From: Amanita rubescens
Lineage: Eukaryota; Basidiomycota; Agaricomycetes; Agaricales; Amanitaceae
Assembly: GCA_015039365.1 (NCBI GenBank)
Contig: WION01000155.1
Location: 1 to 64,000, forward strand
Length of the DNA: 64,000 nucleotides
Direction: 5' to 3'
The notes under the pieces were generated by a model. That model was not told where the DNA came from, did no database searches, and saw nothing but the letters and a program-made list of their open reading frames with translations. Of the stretch, positions 23,473 through 33,577 are shown piece after piece (position 1 is the stretch's first letter; the number at the start of each line of letters is the position of its first letter). The position numbers were made by a program, and so were the translations under genes.

Positions 23473-26400
23473 ATGGCTGACCAACGCCCGCCACAGACTG
23501 CCAAAGGGTCTAAAGGACTTTCCAATCGCCTGAAGAAGATGTTCGGACGGGGATCGCAGAGCACGCCCACTGCATCAACGATGACGACTGACCCCGAAGA
23601 AGCTGCGAAAACTGGATCAACGATGACGACCGACCTGGAAGAAGCTGCGAAAACTGCATTAACGATGACGACCGACCCGGAAGAAGCTGCGAAACTCCGG
23701 GCCAAGTACACCCACTTCCGTATCCTCGTTATCGGGAGGGCGAATGCCGGTAAAACGACGCTGCTGAAGCGGGTCTGCAATACGAAGGAGGATCCAGTTT
23801 ACAGCAAGGTATGATATCCGCTTCAATTGATACCTCACTTTCATCATCCCTTCCACCGACAGATTAACCCGACCTCGAAGGTGATCCTTGTGCATTTCTC
23901 TAGTTGAACCAGGTTGTTGACTTTGATGCTGTAGCGAGGGATTCATAATGTCCATGACGAGTTTTCATTTGAGAGAACCCACAGTTCATCTTCCATGACT
24001 CTCCTGGTTTTGAGGCAGGAGGCGAGCAGGAACTTCAGGACGTAGTCTCTTTCATACAAGAGAAGGCAAAAGCAAATGAAGTAAAGGACCAAATACACGC
24101 AATATGGTGAGTTTTATCCTTCCTTTATGTGGCGCAACTGACAATGTGTTCAGGTTTTGTTTTGCCCCGGACATATCTCGCCCGTTATTGGGATTGGAAC
24201 AGAGGTTCTTCAATGAGCAACAATGTGGCAATGGTAAGATCATTTAGAATCTCCAGACTCTTCACTGTGGCTGACCACAGACAGTTCCGGTTGTGGCAAT
24301 CTTCACGAAATTCGATGATCTCATCACCCAGGTCTATGATAGGAATGAAGATGATGAGAAGAATAGAGAAGTTGCTTGTGCTGCCTTGGAGAAGAAATTT
24401 GAGAAGCCACTTAAGGGTTACAAGTTTCCACCTTGCACATATGTGCGATTTGAATGTATGTCTCTTCACATTTAGTGACCAATCTTGGGACTTATAGCAT
24501 GCCCAGCTATCCAGGAGGATGAAGGTAATCATCAGGAACAAGTTGGGGAACTAATCAAACAGACAGCGTCATCAATTGATGACATGGCACTGAAGATGTT
24601 GTTTGTCACTGTCCAACAGAATAACCTAGAGGTCTGCATTGAATATGCATTGAACCAGTCTGTCATCCACTCATATGCTGTTCCTTCAACTCATCTCTCT
24701 ATGAGGTTTATCTTTGAGAATACCTCAACAGTGGTACATTTTTTCTTCAATTGTAGAGATTTGAGTGCTCAAATAAACAAAGGATAACTTGATTTACAGG
24801 GCTGCATCTTGGTTTGGACATTGCTATCAGCAGGTATGCAAATTGAATGCATTTTCTTGAGCCATGACTGAAACTGAGAAGGATTATGTGAGAGTCCACT
24901 TCTACTTGAGCAGGGAAGATGGTGATGACAGTTGTTTCAGGATGTAAGTATCATGACCAAATATTGGTGACAAAGTTTAATCTGGGTATTCAGTATGTGA
25001 GTATGACATTAAGCTCATTTGACAATATAATTATGCAAATGATAAGGGGGATGATGTGAGAATTTCAAAGTGATAGGAAGGTAACTTCTGAATGTCATGA
25101 ATAGGAGGTAATAAGCAAGTTACATGGAGAATTCCAAATTGATAGAAATGATTCACCTCATATCTAGAAGGTGAGCTGCTGTGTGCCTCCTTCACTTGAT
25201 TTAAATTGCTGACATGTTGCCATGAAATCCCATCCAGCGAGTGAGTGACTGTGTGCCTCCTAGCTCAATTTGAATTGCTGACATGTTGCCATGAAATCCC
25301 ATCCAGGCAGTGAGTAACTGTGTGTCTCCTAGCTCAATTTGAATTGCTGACATGTTGCCATGAAATCCCATCCAGGGAGTGAGTGACTGTGTGCCTCCTA
25401 GCTCAATTTGAATTGCTGACATGTTGCCATGAAATCCCATCCAGTTTGTGAGTGACTGTGTGCCTCCTAGCTCAATTTGAATTGCTGACATGTTGCCATG
25501 AAATCCCATCCAGGCAGTGAGTCACTGTGTGCCTCCTAGCTCAATTTGAATTGCTGACATGTTGCCATGAAATCCCATCCAGCAAGTGAGTGACTGTGTG
25601 CCTCCTAGCTCAATTTGAATTACTGACATGTTGCCATGAAATCCCATCCAGTATGTGAGTGACTGTGTGCCTCCTAGCTCAATTTGAATTGCTGACATGT
25701 TGCCATGAAATCCCATCCAGTATGTGAGTGACTGTGTGCCTCCTAGCTCAATTTGAATTGCTGACATGTTGCCATGAAATCCCATCCAGGGAGTGAGTGA
25801 CTGTGTGCCTCCTAGCTCAATTTGAATTGCTGACATGTTGCCATGAAATCCCATCCAGTTTGTGAGTGACTGTGTGCCTCCTAGCTCAATTTGAATTGCT
25901 GACATGTTGCCATGAAATCCCATCCAGGGAGTGAGTGACTGTGTGCCTCCTAGCTCAATTTGAATTGCTGACATGTTGCCATGAAATCCCATCCAGGGAG
26001 TGAGTGACTGTGTGCCTCCTAGCTCAATTTGAATTGCTGACATGTTGCCATGAAATCCCATCCAGCGAGTGAGTGACTGTGTGCCTCCTAGCTCAATTTG
26101 AATTGCTGACATGTTGCCATGAAATCCCATCCAGGCAGTGAGTGACTGTGTGCCTCCTAGCTCAATTTGAATTGCTGACATGTTGCCATGAAATCCCATC
26201 CAGGCAGTGAGTGACTGTGTGCGTCCTAGCTCAATTTGAATTGCTGACATGTTGCCATGAAATCCCATCCAGGCAGTGAGTGACTGTGTGCCTCCTAGCT
26301 CAATTTGAATTGCTGACATGTTGCCATGAAATCCCATCCAGGCAGTGAGTCGCTGTGTGCCTCCTAGCTCAATTTGAATTCCTAACATTTGTTTAGTTTG

Positions 26401-26917
26401 TACCTGTCTTCTCCCATCCATTCTCCTTGCCCTACTCCATTAATACTAGGCCTACATTTCACAGGTAAACAATGTTCAGGGTCTTGTGAAAACTCAATTC
26501 AATGTAAGGTCATATTTCCTTCTTTCATTCCCTTCACTCAAGTATTCCCAATTACATAGGCACCTTCTTTGCACTGTCTCTTTGGTCTGATTAATCCTAC
26601 CCTTTCTATATTTGCAGTTTCTTACCATTACATGGACAGCCATCCTTATTTGTCTTGAACATTCCTTTTGGATTGTCCAGCAAGGCTGCAATTCCACTGA
26701 TGGCTTCACCAAGGCCTGGAAACTTTATCTGAAGACCCAGCATGCACTGGTTGAACAAGAAGTGGATCACTACTTGAGGTCAAAGGACATCGGTGATTGG
26801 TTCACCATCAAACATCACCCATCTGATGAAGAGTGTGCTGAATTCAGGAAAATAGTTCTTAACAATTTATTATGTAACTCAGTCCCTGTCTTCTTTGAGC
26901 TGGAATTGCTGATATAG
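23473..26917 (+). CDS. P-loop GTPase (fungal IMAP/MMR_HSR1-like family) with CpG-free 3' half
   Basis: The ATG at 23473 opens a Lys-rich leader with three 14-residue repeats, then FRILVIGRANAGKTTLL (G1), FIFHDSPGFEAGG (G3) and VAIFTKFDDL (G4). KMLFVTVQQNNLEVCIEYA follows, as in the large Agaricomycete GTPase family. The C-terminal exons, 26480-26503 and from 26618, read GLVKTQFN joined in phase to FLTITWTAILICLEHSFW and fit the family's helical tail. Between 24830 and 26480 lies a region of very short exons and the 17-unit intron-like array. One lesion is possible: between RGIHNVHDEFSFERTH and FIFHDSPG (near 23983) the frame shifts by one base unless a 35-nt intron is used. Expression and full splicing are unproven; the end is taken at the TAG at 26915. 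Confidence 0.6.
23578..23703 (+). repeat. 42-bp coding repeat, three copies
   Basis: Three in-frame 14-codon units reading TMTTDxEEAAK plus three variable residues. They lie in the N-terminal leader of the GTPase, before the G1 motif, and so are likely a flexible spacer. Confidence 0.85.
25171..26396 (+). repeat. 17-unit, 69-bp array: tandem introns with 3-nt hypervariable exons (candidate)
   Basis: Each unit reads, on the GTPase strand, GTGAGT donor, then CTGAC about 25 nt before a CCATCCAG acceptor, then three bases, then the next GTGAGT. The intron part is 66 nt, a normal size here. The triplets lie at 25238 + 69(k-1) for k = 1-17: GCA six times, GGA four, CGA, TTT and TAT twice each, CAA once. 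Donor, CTGAC and acceptor are unchanged in all 17 units, while the triplet is the main variable site. The unit before the array (25171-25237) has the same ends but a different middle and could be the parent intron. The last unit ends with CCTAAC and TTGTTTAG instead. The opposite strand has a 23-codon open frame per unit, which I rate less likely to be real coding. Confidence 0.7.
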
Positions 26918-27036
26918 TATATTCAGCACATCCTAGTAAAACCTCCACTCAATGATGGCATGTCAACTTGCCCCTAGTATCTTCAGCACATCCTAGTAAA
27001 ACCTCCACTCAATGGCATGTCAACTTGCCCTAGTAT
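26916..27036. repeat. tandem duplication of about 56-60 bp, two copies
   Basis: The word TTCAGCACATCCTAGTAAAA and the following 30 bases occur twice, at about 26923 and 26981, right behind the GTPase stop. Confidence 0.8.
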
Positions 27037-27846
27037 CCTCTCATGTTTAACTCATTAGCTATAGTACTTTCAGCCTTTCTCATTCAGTTTTCTGCTTTTG
27101 TACTACTGTACTGTATATCTGTTTTCAACATTTTGTGATGGAATCAACACTTGTATGTGGTCTGACAACAAAGAATCAACTCACTGGCTCTAAAGAAATA
27201 TGAAAGTCAAGGATGGAGACTCATTAATATGCTCAACATTGACATGTTAACAAAAGACAGGGATACCACAGTGGACAACAAGCTGCATGAGAACATAGAT
27301 TCAATGGCAAGCTTCAGGGCCATTGGCAAATGAAAGTTTTAACAATCAGGAATGGCAAGCAAGGAAAATGAAGACAATATAGTTTCATTAGTGTTTGCCT
27401 CAGTGTATGAGGTGGTGTGGTGAGTGAATAAAGGAAAGAAAGGAAGGGAGATTAGGCGGTACAAGTCAAATTTATGCCAATCACGATGACTGCCTCTTGA
27501 AATACATATCACGCTACTCATTTTCATTTGGTTAACGCCGTGCGACCTTGTCCTTTCGGGCTTCGGAATTTGAATAAGCACAGGGTATCTTTCTTTGAGT
27601 ACATTAACATTAACATTAAACGCCGCCCTGGTCAGTAGTATACTCCCTAATCTCCATAGACGCATTCCAAAGTAGCGAGAGCCCCAGGGACAGCGCAAGT
27701 CCACAAGTTTTCCCGTAGCTTACGCTGCTTCGGGCTGAACAAAAACCCATTTCGCTCGCCGCTATAAAAGTATCTTGTAAGATATATGCGCCTTCGCTAT
27801 TTGCTTGAGCCTTGAACATGTCGTCTCCAGGTAACTGAGAAAAAGT
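27037..27846. other. intergenic stretch
   Basis: Right part of the CpG-poor segment followed by normal sequence from about 27440. No exon chain seen. Confidence 0.5.
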
Positions 27847-28291
27847 TCAATGATTTCGGCTTGAACTGATGGTCTCCCCAGTAGATGCATAAGGCGTGAA
27901 AAGTATGCCTTGTTCTGTGAGAGGATCGTGTAGCGAATTTGTCCCGCGGTGGAAAAACTAGGTTCGAATGAGATAAAAATAGGATAAAGTAGTTAGACAA
28001 TTCGCACCTGAACGGTAGTGCCCTGTTTAGGAGAACTTTGGGTACCCAATGAGATGGTCCCGCGGGACGGGTCACCGGCGGTTATCTTGTGCACCTGGAC
28101 AAGCTAAGCTCCAGTTGAGTAAACAATTGTCTGATACACTGACGTGAAACGTCACCTCTCCGTTTTCGACAACGCCTAGGACGAATCCTAGGTCATCTTT
28201 GAGACTGGAAGGAGTCTCAGCGAGGCCTAGATTCGCGAATACACGATAGTAATAATTGAGTTGGATTTTGGTCGTCCAACGAGATGACCAT
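27847..28291 (-). CDS. small hypothetical protein
   Basis: Four exons join in phase, with introns of 40-50 nt (donors GTGTAT, GTCAGT and GTGCGA). The product, about 100 residues, begins MVISLDDQNPTQLLLS and contains DDLGFVLGVVENGEVTFHV, HKITAGDPSRGTISLG and EQGILFTPYASTGE. It has no signal peptide and no membrane segment. The joined frame has no stop until TGA at 27847. I do not recognise the family. Confidence 0.45.
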
Positions 28292-28674
28292 GTTGCCTTC
28301 GCATCTACATGCGCATATATATATGAGCTTTTGCCAAAATGTGAAGGCAAAGCGAGGCATACCGTGTTACATTCATGGGTTTCGATACAGGCGAAAGACC
28401 GACGAAAGAGACGCCAGAGGCAAAATCGCGCGTAGAGGATCCTTTGAGAGCAATCCCAACGGCGCCCAAGTCGTACACGTGTTTATTGTGAAAGAGCGTG
28501 AATGGTCCTGCCGTTTACGAATGGCGTTCGAGGAAGCAACGAGACCAACTTTGCGACGAATTGGAATAGTTGGATAACAGCGAAGCTGGACAACCCTTCG
28601 GGTGCATCGTCCGTCAGATATACTGATAGATGAGATATCCCTGAAACGCGAGTCAAAAAGCCAGATTCATAAGC

Positions 28675-29038
28675 TTATACGGAATCACTGACTCTTTGCC
28701 TTTCAATCCTTCCGGCAACACCTTGAGTTTCAACACTGGAATTCCAAACGTTTTCCCAATCTTTTACGCTTTCTCCTTGCCACCAACCTTGGCCTAATCG
28801 CAGATCCTTGTCAAGTTCCTTTTTCTGTCCAACTGGCCTCCATCGACCAACCTGCGCCCGCTGTCTTCCAGGAACCGTCGAACGAAACACGGCCGCGACA
28901 TTTTGAGGGTCAAAAATCGCCAACGAAGCAAGCTGTAAACCCCGAATGCGGCCCCGGTAACGGTGCAGAGAGACACCCGATCGACTGCGAAGAGAAAGTG
29001 GTCAACTGTCCGACTATCCTAGACTAAATCAACCGCAT
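28675..29038 (-). CDS. small basic protein with mitochondrial-presequence-like N-terminus
   Basis: Two exons: MRLIY at the start, a 41-nt intron, then one frame to TAA at 28675; 107 residues. The first 30 residues hold many Arg, no acid and alternating hydrophobics (SLHRYRGRIRGLQLASLAIF), as in mitochondrial targeting sequences. The rest includes GQKKELDKDLRLGQGWWQGE and SVKDWENVWNSSVE. The GES(V/I)KDxWN stretch recalls the MICOS subunit Mic12/Aim5, but the match is too short to name it. It shares a short promoter region with the gene at 29211. Confidence 0.5.
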
Positions 29039-29210
29039 GAGTCTGTTGTGCTGTTGTGTGAAAGTGTGAATAAGAGGGGGTGGTTTGGGAAGGATCTAGC
29101 GAGGTGAGAAATGTGTGAGAGGAGAGAAGTTGAATTGCGAGAGATGATCGTGCTGAGGTGAAGAACTGGCATTGATTGACTTGAGTTGATCTTTTGCCAC
29201 GTGGCAAGCG
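29039..29210. promoter_or_regulatory. 172-bp divergent promoter region
   Basis: Lies between two head-to-head starts (29038 minus, 29211 plus). It is rich in GA/TG words. No TATA box seen on either side. Confidence 0.4.
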
Positions 29211-29725
29211 ATGTCTGATCAATACCCTTCATTGTGGTGGATAATGTGCGTATTTCTCAAGGCTATATATCCTAACTAACGAGTGTTGGAATACTAGTAT
29301 ACCTCCAGTCCTGCTAACTGCAGGTTACTTTGCTCGTAAATGGTACCTCGCCTGGCGTCTAAAAAAACACGGGATTGGAAAAGGCGGTGCGAAACGAGAA
29401 TTTGGTTTCAACTCGACCTTACTAACGCGTTTGCTTTACAGCGCCAGGCTTTCAAACGAACGTCAAGAAAATACGTGTCACGCCAGATATTGCAGCCCGG
29501 ATAAGGAGAGGAGAGGAGGTTAGCCCTGAAGAAATCGCAGAGGCAGCCGCACGGGCGGAGAAAATGCATCCCAACCAAGATACCAGTTCGAGCATACTCG
29601 ACCGACCACCTCTAGTGGAAAGAGTGGAAAAACCGGTTGACTCCGATAAAGATTTGAGTGCGAATGAGTGGCTACCCGAGTCCGTTACAAAACCAAAGAA
29701 GAGGGGAAAGGCGAGACGAGCATGA
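29211..29725 (+). CDS. single-pass membrane protein, 135 residues, unrecognised family
   Basis: Exons 29211-29245, 29298-29386 and 29442-29725 join in phase. Intron 1 has a perfect CTAAC branch site. The protein opens MSDQYPSLWW and has one membrane segment (IIIPPVLLTAGYFARKWYL). A basic GFQTNVKKIRVTPDIAARIR region and an acidic, helix-forming stretch (EEVSPEEIAEAAARAE) follow, and the tail is basic (KPKKRGKARRA). The layout suggests a short lumenal end and a cytosolic tail at ER or mitochondrial membrane. I do not recognise the family. Confidence 0.65.
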
Positions 29726-30013
29726 GTTGCGCTCTTGCCCATCGCTCACGCATTCGATGGACCGACCGGGCAGCGGCTTTTGCGATGGCAGCGTCCGCGG
29801 AACCTCCACGCATATGCTGCATGTTGACCACATGTTTACAACTCATATATATCGCGTGCCACTATTCATTCCTAATCTCTACACATCCCTAACCGTACTA
29901 CAACTACAATTAAATACGATTCATTTTACATACACCATAAATACTCTTTTCTTTCAAAGAACCGGAGATGTCAAATCTGTTGGTTCAATCAATTTGAACC
30001 TATCCCACCCTAT

Positions 30014-31933
30014 CTATCTTGCCACGGTTCGAATAAAATGCACGGAATCCGACTCTTCACTTGACATGCTATGATTGTCTACAGCCAGAGTAGAGCGTTT
30101 CATCTCCATATCAGTCACAGGTATCACATGCTCCGAGCGGCGTGGATCTACCACACACGCCTCCATCCTGGATAAATTTAACAACCCGCATTCACGCAAG
30201 CTATTCCTCGCGTTCAACCTATACGCGAATCTCTCAGTATAGATATAATGCAAACTCGAACAAAAGACTCACATGGCGAGATAACTGTTGATATACACTA
30301 ATAATAATATAATCAATTTCCCAGAATTCTGAACGTAAGTAGAGCCTTGGCTTACGTTTTGAGATTAAAAAAATCTGTGCCAAGTAGATGAGGTTGCTAG
30401 GCATAATGTAAAACTGCGTCCATGTTAAACGTTTCTGATTCGTGTCAAGATAAATAAAAAGAATTAATCACCGAAATCAACGCGGATAACGAGAAGAAAC
30501 TAAGAAATCATGTCAACTCGAGGTTGAGATAAGTAGTAAACGTTTCATACCTTGTTAAAGTCCCTGAAATGACGGCATAACGCATAATGATCCAAACTTT
30601 GGATTTCATCCTGAGAGCCGTTTTTAGGATTGCGAGCGAAAGTTGAAACCCAAGATAAAAAACTCACTCTGATAGCGTTGACCCACAGGTAGCTAGCAAA
30701 TGGCATATTGCAGCTGCTATCATAAAGTCGTTGAACGTGGACATGGAGAGTGACAAGTAAATCGCCCACTACGAATGAACGATGTTAGCAGTCGAGGTTC
30801 ACATGCACAAAAATGACTTGAAGACATACGCGGTATTGTGCAACTTCCGTATATTCTATCGTACGCCATCTAATAGTTGTATATTTCATATCTTTCGGAG
30901 AAAAGCTCTCGAGATCGTACTCACATCTCCACTACAAGAACTGAACCAAGCAGGAGTTAGGCGTGTAAACAGATAAAGAATCTCAACGTACTTATTCCGC
31001 TAACTGGGCGGGATAGGTGAGTGACCGCGACGCGCATATAACGAGTGACCTACTGTAACCGGCTACAAGGACGACACTCTGCAGAAAGAATCACCAGTTA
31101 AATCGACATGTCTTTAAGATTCGACTCACTAGAACACGTGCCCAACATTTGTGATCAAGATTTGAGCTCACTGATAAAGAGAATATATATTTAACCTGCT
31201 AGGGCAAAATGAATCTCGACGCCTTACATGTCCAGATTCGCATAGTGTAGAGGCTAGGAGTGGAATTAGTATATATCACTAGAATACGAAGGTGGCCATG
31301 AACACACGTTTGCACAACAAGGATTGCGAGGACCTAGTGGACAAAAGGCGTCAGTCGCAGTCAACAAGGAAGGGTTCAACTTCAACTCACGTTCACGCTG
31401 TTTTGTAGCTTAAAAAGGTGTCCAAGTCAGTATACATGGCACGTTAAGACAATAAACAGCGTACTTTAACCGACCTATATGACAGATTGATACACGAGTT
31501 GAAGCATAAGACGTAAAACGCACCAAGGAGTCGTCAGCAAAGCCAGATAGTCCCCGAACGATTCAATCAAGTAATGCCAGAGGATAATGATGGTGAAAAC
31601 CATATGAAACGAGTCCACGATCCTGCTATGTTTCAATTTCTGAATTCTTTCCGGTACCTAGTTTTTTTCATACCAAAGAAAAACGACCTTGTGAAGAGTC
31701 AGCTCGTTTGGCCCGGAATCCTCGTTAGTACTTACCGTGGATTTCAATATCAGCCGATCCTGCCGATAATTGCTGAAATACACGTATATCTGGATATTAG
31801 TACACCCGTAGAGTCTGTGGGATGACCGTTTAGCGCACTCCCTTTAACTCCGGTAGATATTGATTCCGTACATGGCGGTTCCCAATCCACCTATGAGTAA
31901 CGCACCCAAAGTCGTTCCCAAGAACGACTCCAT
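30014..31933 (-). CDS. DUF6534 seven-helix membrane protein, copy A
   Basis: Many short exons. It opens MESFLGTTLGALLIGGLG, spliced to ILYGCTNIQIYVYF, then VVFLW, IVDSFHMVFTIIILWHYLIE, SFGDYLALL, SVKLQNSVN and LYTMRIWT. Later exons read KVWIIMRYAVISGTLTR, QFYIMPSNLIYLAQIFLISK, YINSYLAM and LNARNSLRE, with a hydrophilic tail. This is the order of DUF6534 proteins, common in mushroom genomes and of unknown function. Exon positions match the four plus-strand copies in this window, so they share one ancestor. Copy A is the only one on the minus strand and the most diverged in its middle exons. Confidence 0.75.
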
Positions 31934-33168
31934 CTCCACGTAGACAGAAGGGTCAAGGCTGTTGAACGAACGAACGACGTGGAAGAGAAGATAAATAAAA
32001 GCTGGAAAGTACTCCGAGAGGCGGTGGGGCAAGCTGCGCCGTCAGGGCAGAGGCGCTCTACATCCGATGGATTGCGTATTTTAAGTCGGGCCAAATTATT
32101 CCGATCAAAACGCCAAATTTGTCGAGGGAACCACGACCTCCGGAAGTACGACACCCGACGACCATGTCATCCAAGTATCGTACCTGACAAGGATATTTTT
32201 GACCAACCTACGCGTTTCACTATACCAGAAAGGATTAGAATGAAAACTAGAATGAAAAAGCAAGACTTTTCAATTGAATGTGTTTGCAGGATATTGATAA
32301 GCTTGTACCTGCAATTGACCGATATCAATGAATCCAGATAGAGGAAAAGGGCAATTAGTTCGATGGTGGGATACCATGTCCAAAGCAACCGCGGTTTTCT
32401 CCATTTTTGGCCTCCCACACATGTTACATCTTTACATCTCCACATGAATGGCTCATCCCGCGTTCACAGGCGCAGTGGACCGTAAGAGTCAGACGTCTGG
32501 TTTGGCACCGTCGTCCAATCGGCGGGGCATTCCGGGCTATGTCGTAGTCCATTTCATGGAACAGTTTATATATGTTTCTGGGCGCATGATGTCTTCATTT
32601 GAACACCAATGTCGAGCGCCCAAGGAAAATCCTTTAGGCGAGTCCAAAAGAAAGCGTTCAAAGTGTCACTTTCACTTCTGATTGACACCTTTCATCATCG
32701 AGAGAATTTTGCTTGTCTCATGTGGGCGTAGCATTCAGTGGCGATAACCAGGCTCGTTGTAACATATCTTGGGACGCGATTGACCTTTAGGAGTATTCAC
32801 ATTTTCAGCGTTGGCCGGTGTGTACTGGTGAGCGTTTTTGGAGCGATGGTACCTGTCACATTCAACATCACGCGCCCCCGTCACAGGTGTCCAGACTCCG
32901 AATCCTACTTTCAACACGTGCCTTACTCTCGAGAGCAAATCGTGGTAGTATATGCCATATGGCCTGTTGATCACTTAAAACAAACGTACTAGGAACGCGC
33001 TCAGGTTGTATGTTCGAACCATTCCCTATTCATTTAAATTGAATTTCACACGCAGCGTCGAGACGCCCCTAGGTTATTTATATACGCCTTGCCAGCAATT
33101 CAGGTCCAAGTTCCGAACACCTCATTCACGTTCCTTTTCCTTCACACTCTTTTACCCAAAGTGCCGCC
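31934..33168. other. intergenic stretch
   Basis: Promoter space for the DUF6534 copy A and the mini-protein at 33169. Open frames here are short and lack splice-supported continuation. A TATA-like word lies near 33078-33085. Confidence 0.5.
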
Positions 33169-33577
33169 ATGTCGACTTCGCAGATCATAGTGAATTCATT
33201 CACGTTTTGCGAGAGGCACGGCGACGAGTATTGTCAATCATGCGGGGTTGACCATAGGCTGGCGAACAACGCACAAGTCGCGGATGACCTGAGTAATCTG
33301 GAGGACGTGTTTGAAATCGGGCTCGAGGTGCGCGTAATTTTCTCATTCATCCGAGCTTCAAACATTGAAACGACAAACGCCTATGTAGGAACGTCAACCG
33401 ATTAACGTGTACGCACGCGGGGCAACTGCAATTCCCGATACACAAGGTTCTTTTGAGTGTATACTTCACGGAGCCGTCAATTGCTCTATGTGCTTCAACT
33501 GGGTGGCGATCATCGAAAAAGAAGCCCACGAGGCTGCCGAACTCGGCTCGTGGCTCGAAAGACGGAATAGCCGCTAG
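33169..33577 (+). CDS. 115-residue protein with two CxxH-x4-CxxC modules
   Basis: Exons 33169-33327 and 33389-33577, phase 0. The N-terminal half holds FCERHGDEYCQSC and the C-terminal half FECILHGAVNCSMC. Both have Cys-x2-His-x4-Cys-x2-Cys, so each could bind one zinc ion, and the two halves likely arose by duplication. Other stretches are DHRLANNAQVADDL and KEAHEAAELGSWLERR. No signal peptide. Similar small proteins with an N-terminal CxxH..CxxC..DHR block occur in mushrooms, but the function is unknown to me. Confidence 0.7.

Larger units (their letters stand above)
24330..27440. other. CpG-depleted segment
   Basis: By eye only about seven CG dinucleotides occur in 3.1 kb, while flanking DNA has several per 60-base line. 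TG and CA are common. The segment starts inside a GTPase exon, covers the intron-like array and the gene's tail, and ends near 27440. Confidence 0.8.

Noticed and set aside
25201..26421. Minus-strand open frames of 299 and 102 codons with 23-residue repeats and one variable residue per repeat
   Set aside because: 69 bp is a multiple of three, so homogenised copies keep any open frame. Unit 5 carries a stop, there is no flanking gene support, and the triplet slot straddles two codons in this frame. The plus-strand intron reading fits the host gene better.
24330..27440. Calling the CpG-poor segment a known DNA transposon
   Set aside because: No transposase domain, terminal inverted repeat or target-site duplication was seen, and its coding parts fit the GTPase gene.
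27762..28291. Longer C-terminal version of the small hypothetical gene ending at 27762
   Set aside because: It needs a frame not reachable from the phase-0 splice before 27960; the frame ending at 27847 is consistent.
28675..29038. Naming the small basic protein as MICOS subunit Mic12
   Set aside because: Only a short GES(V/I)KDxWN-like stretch agrees, and the membrane segment expected near the N-terminus is weak.
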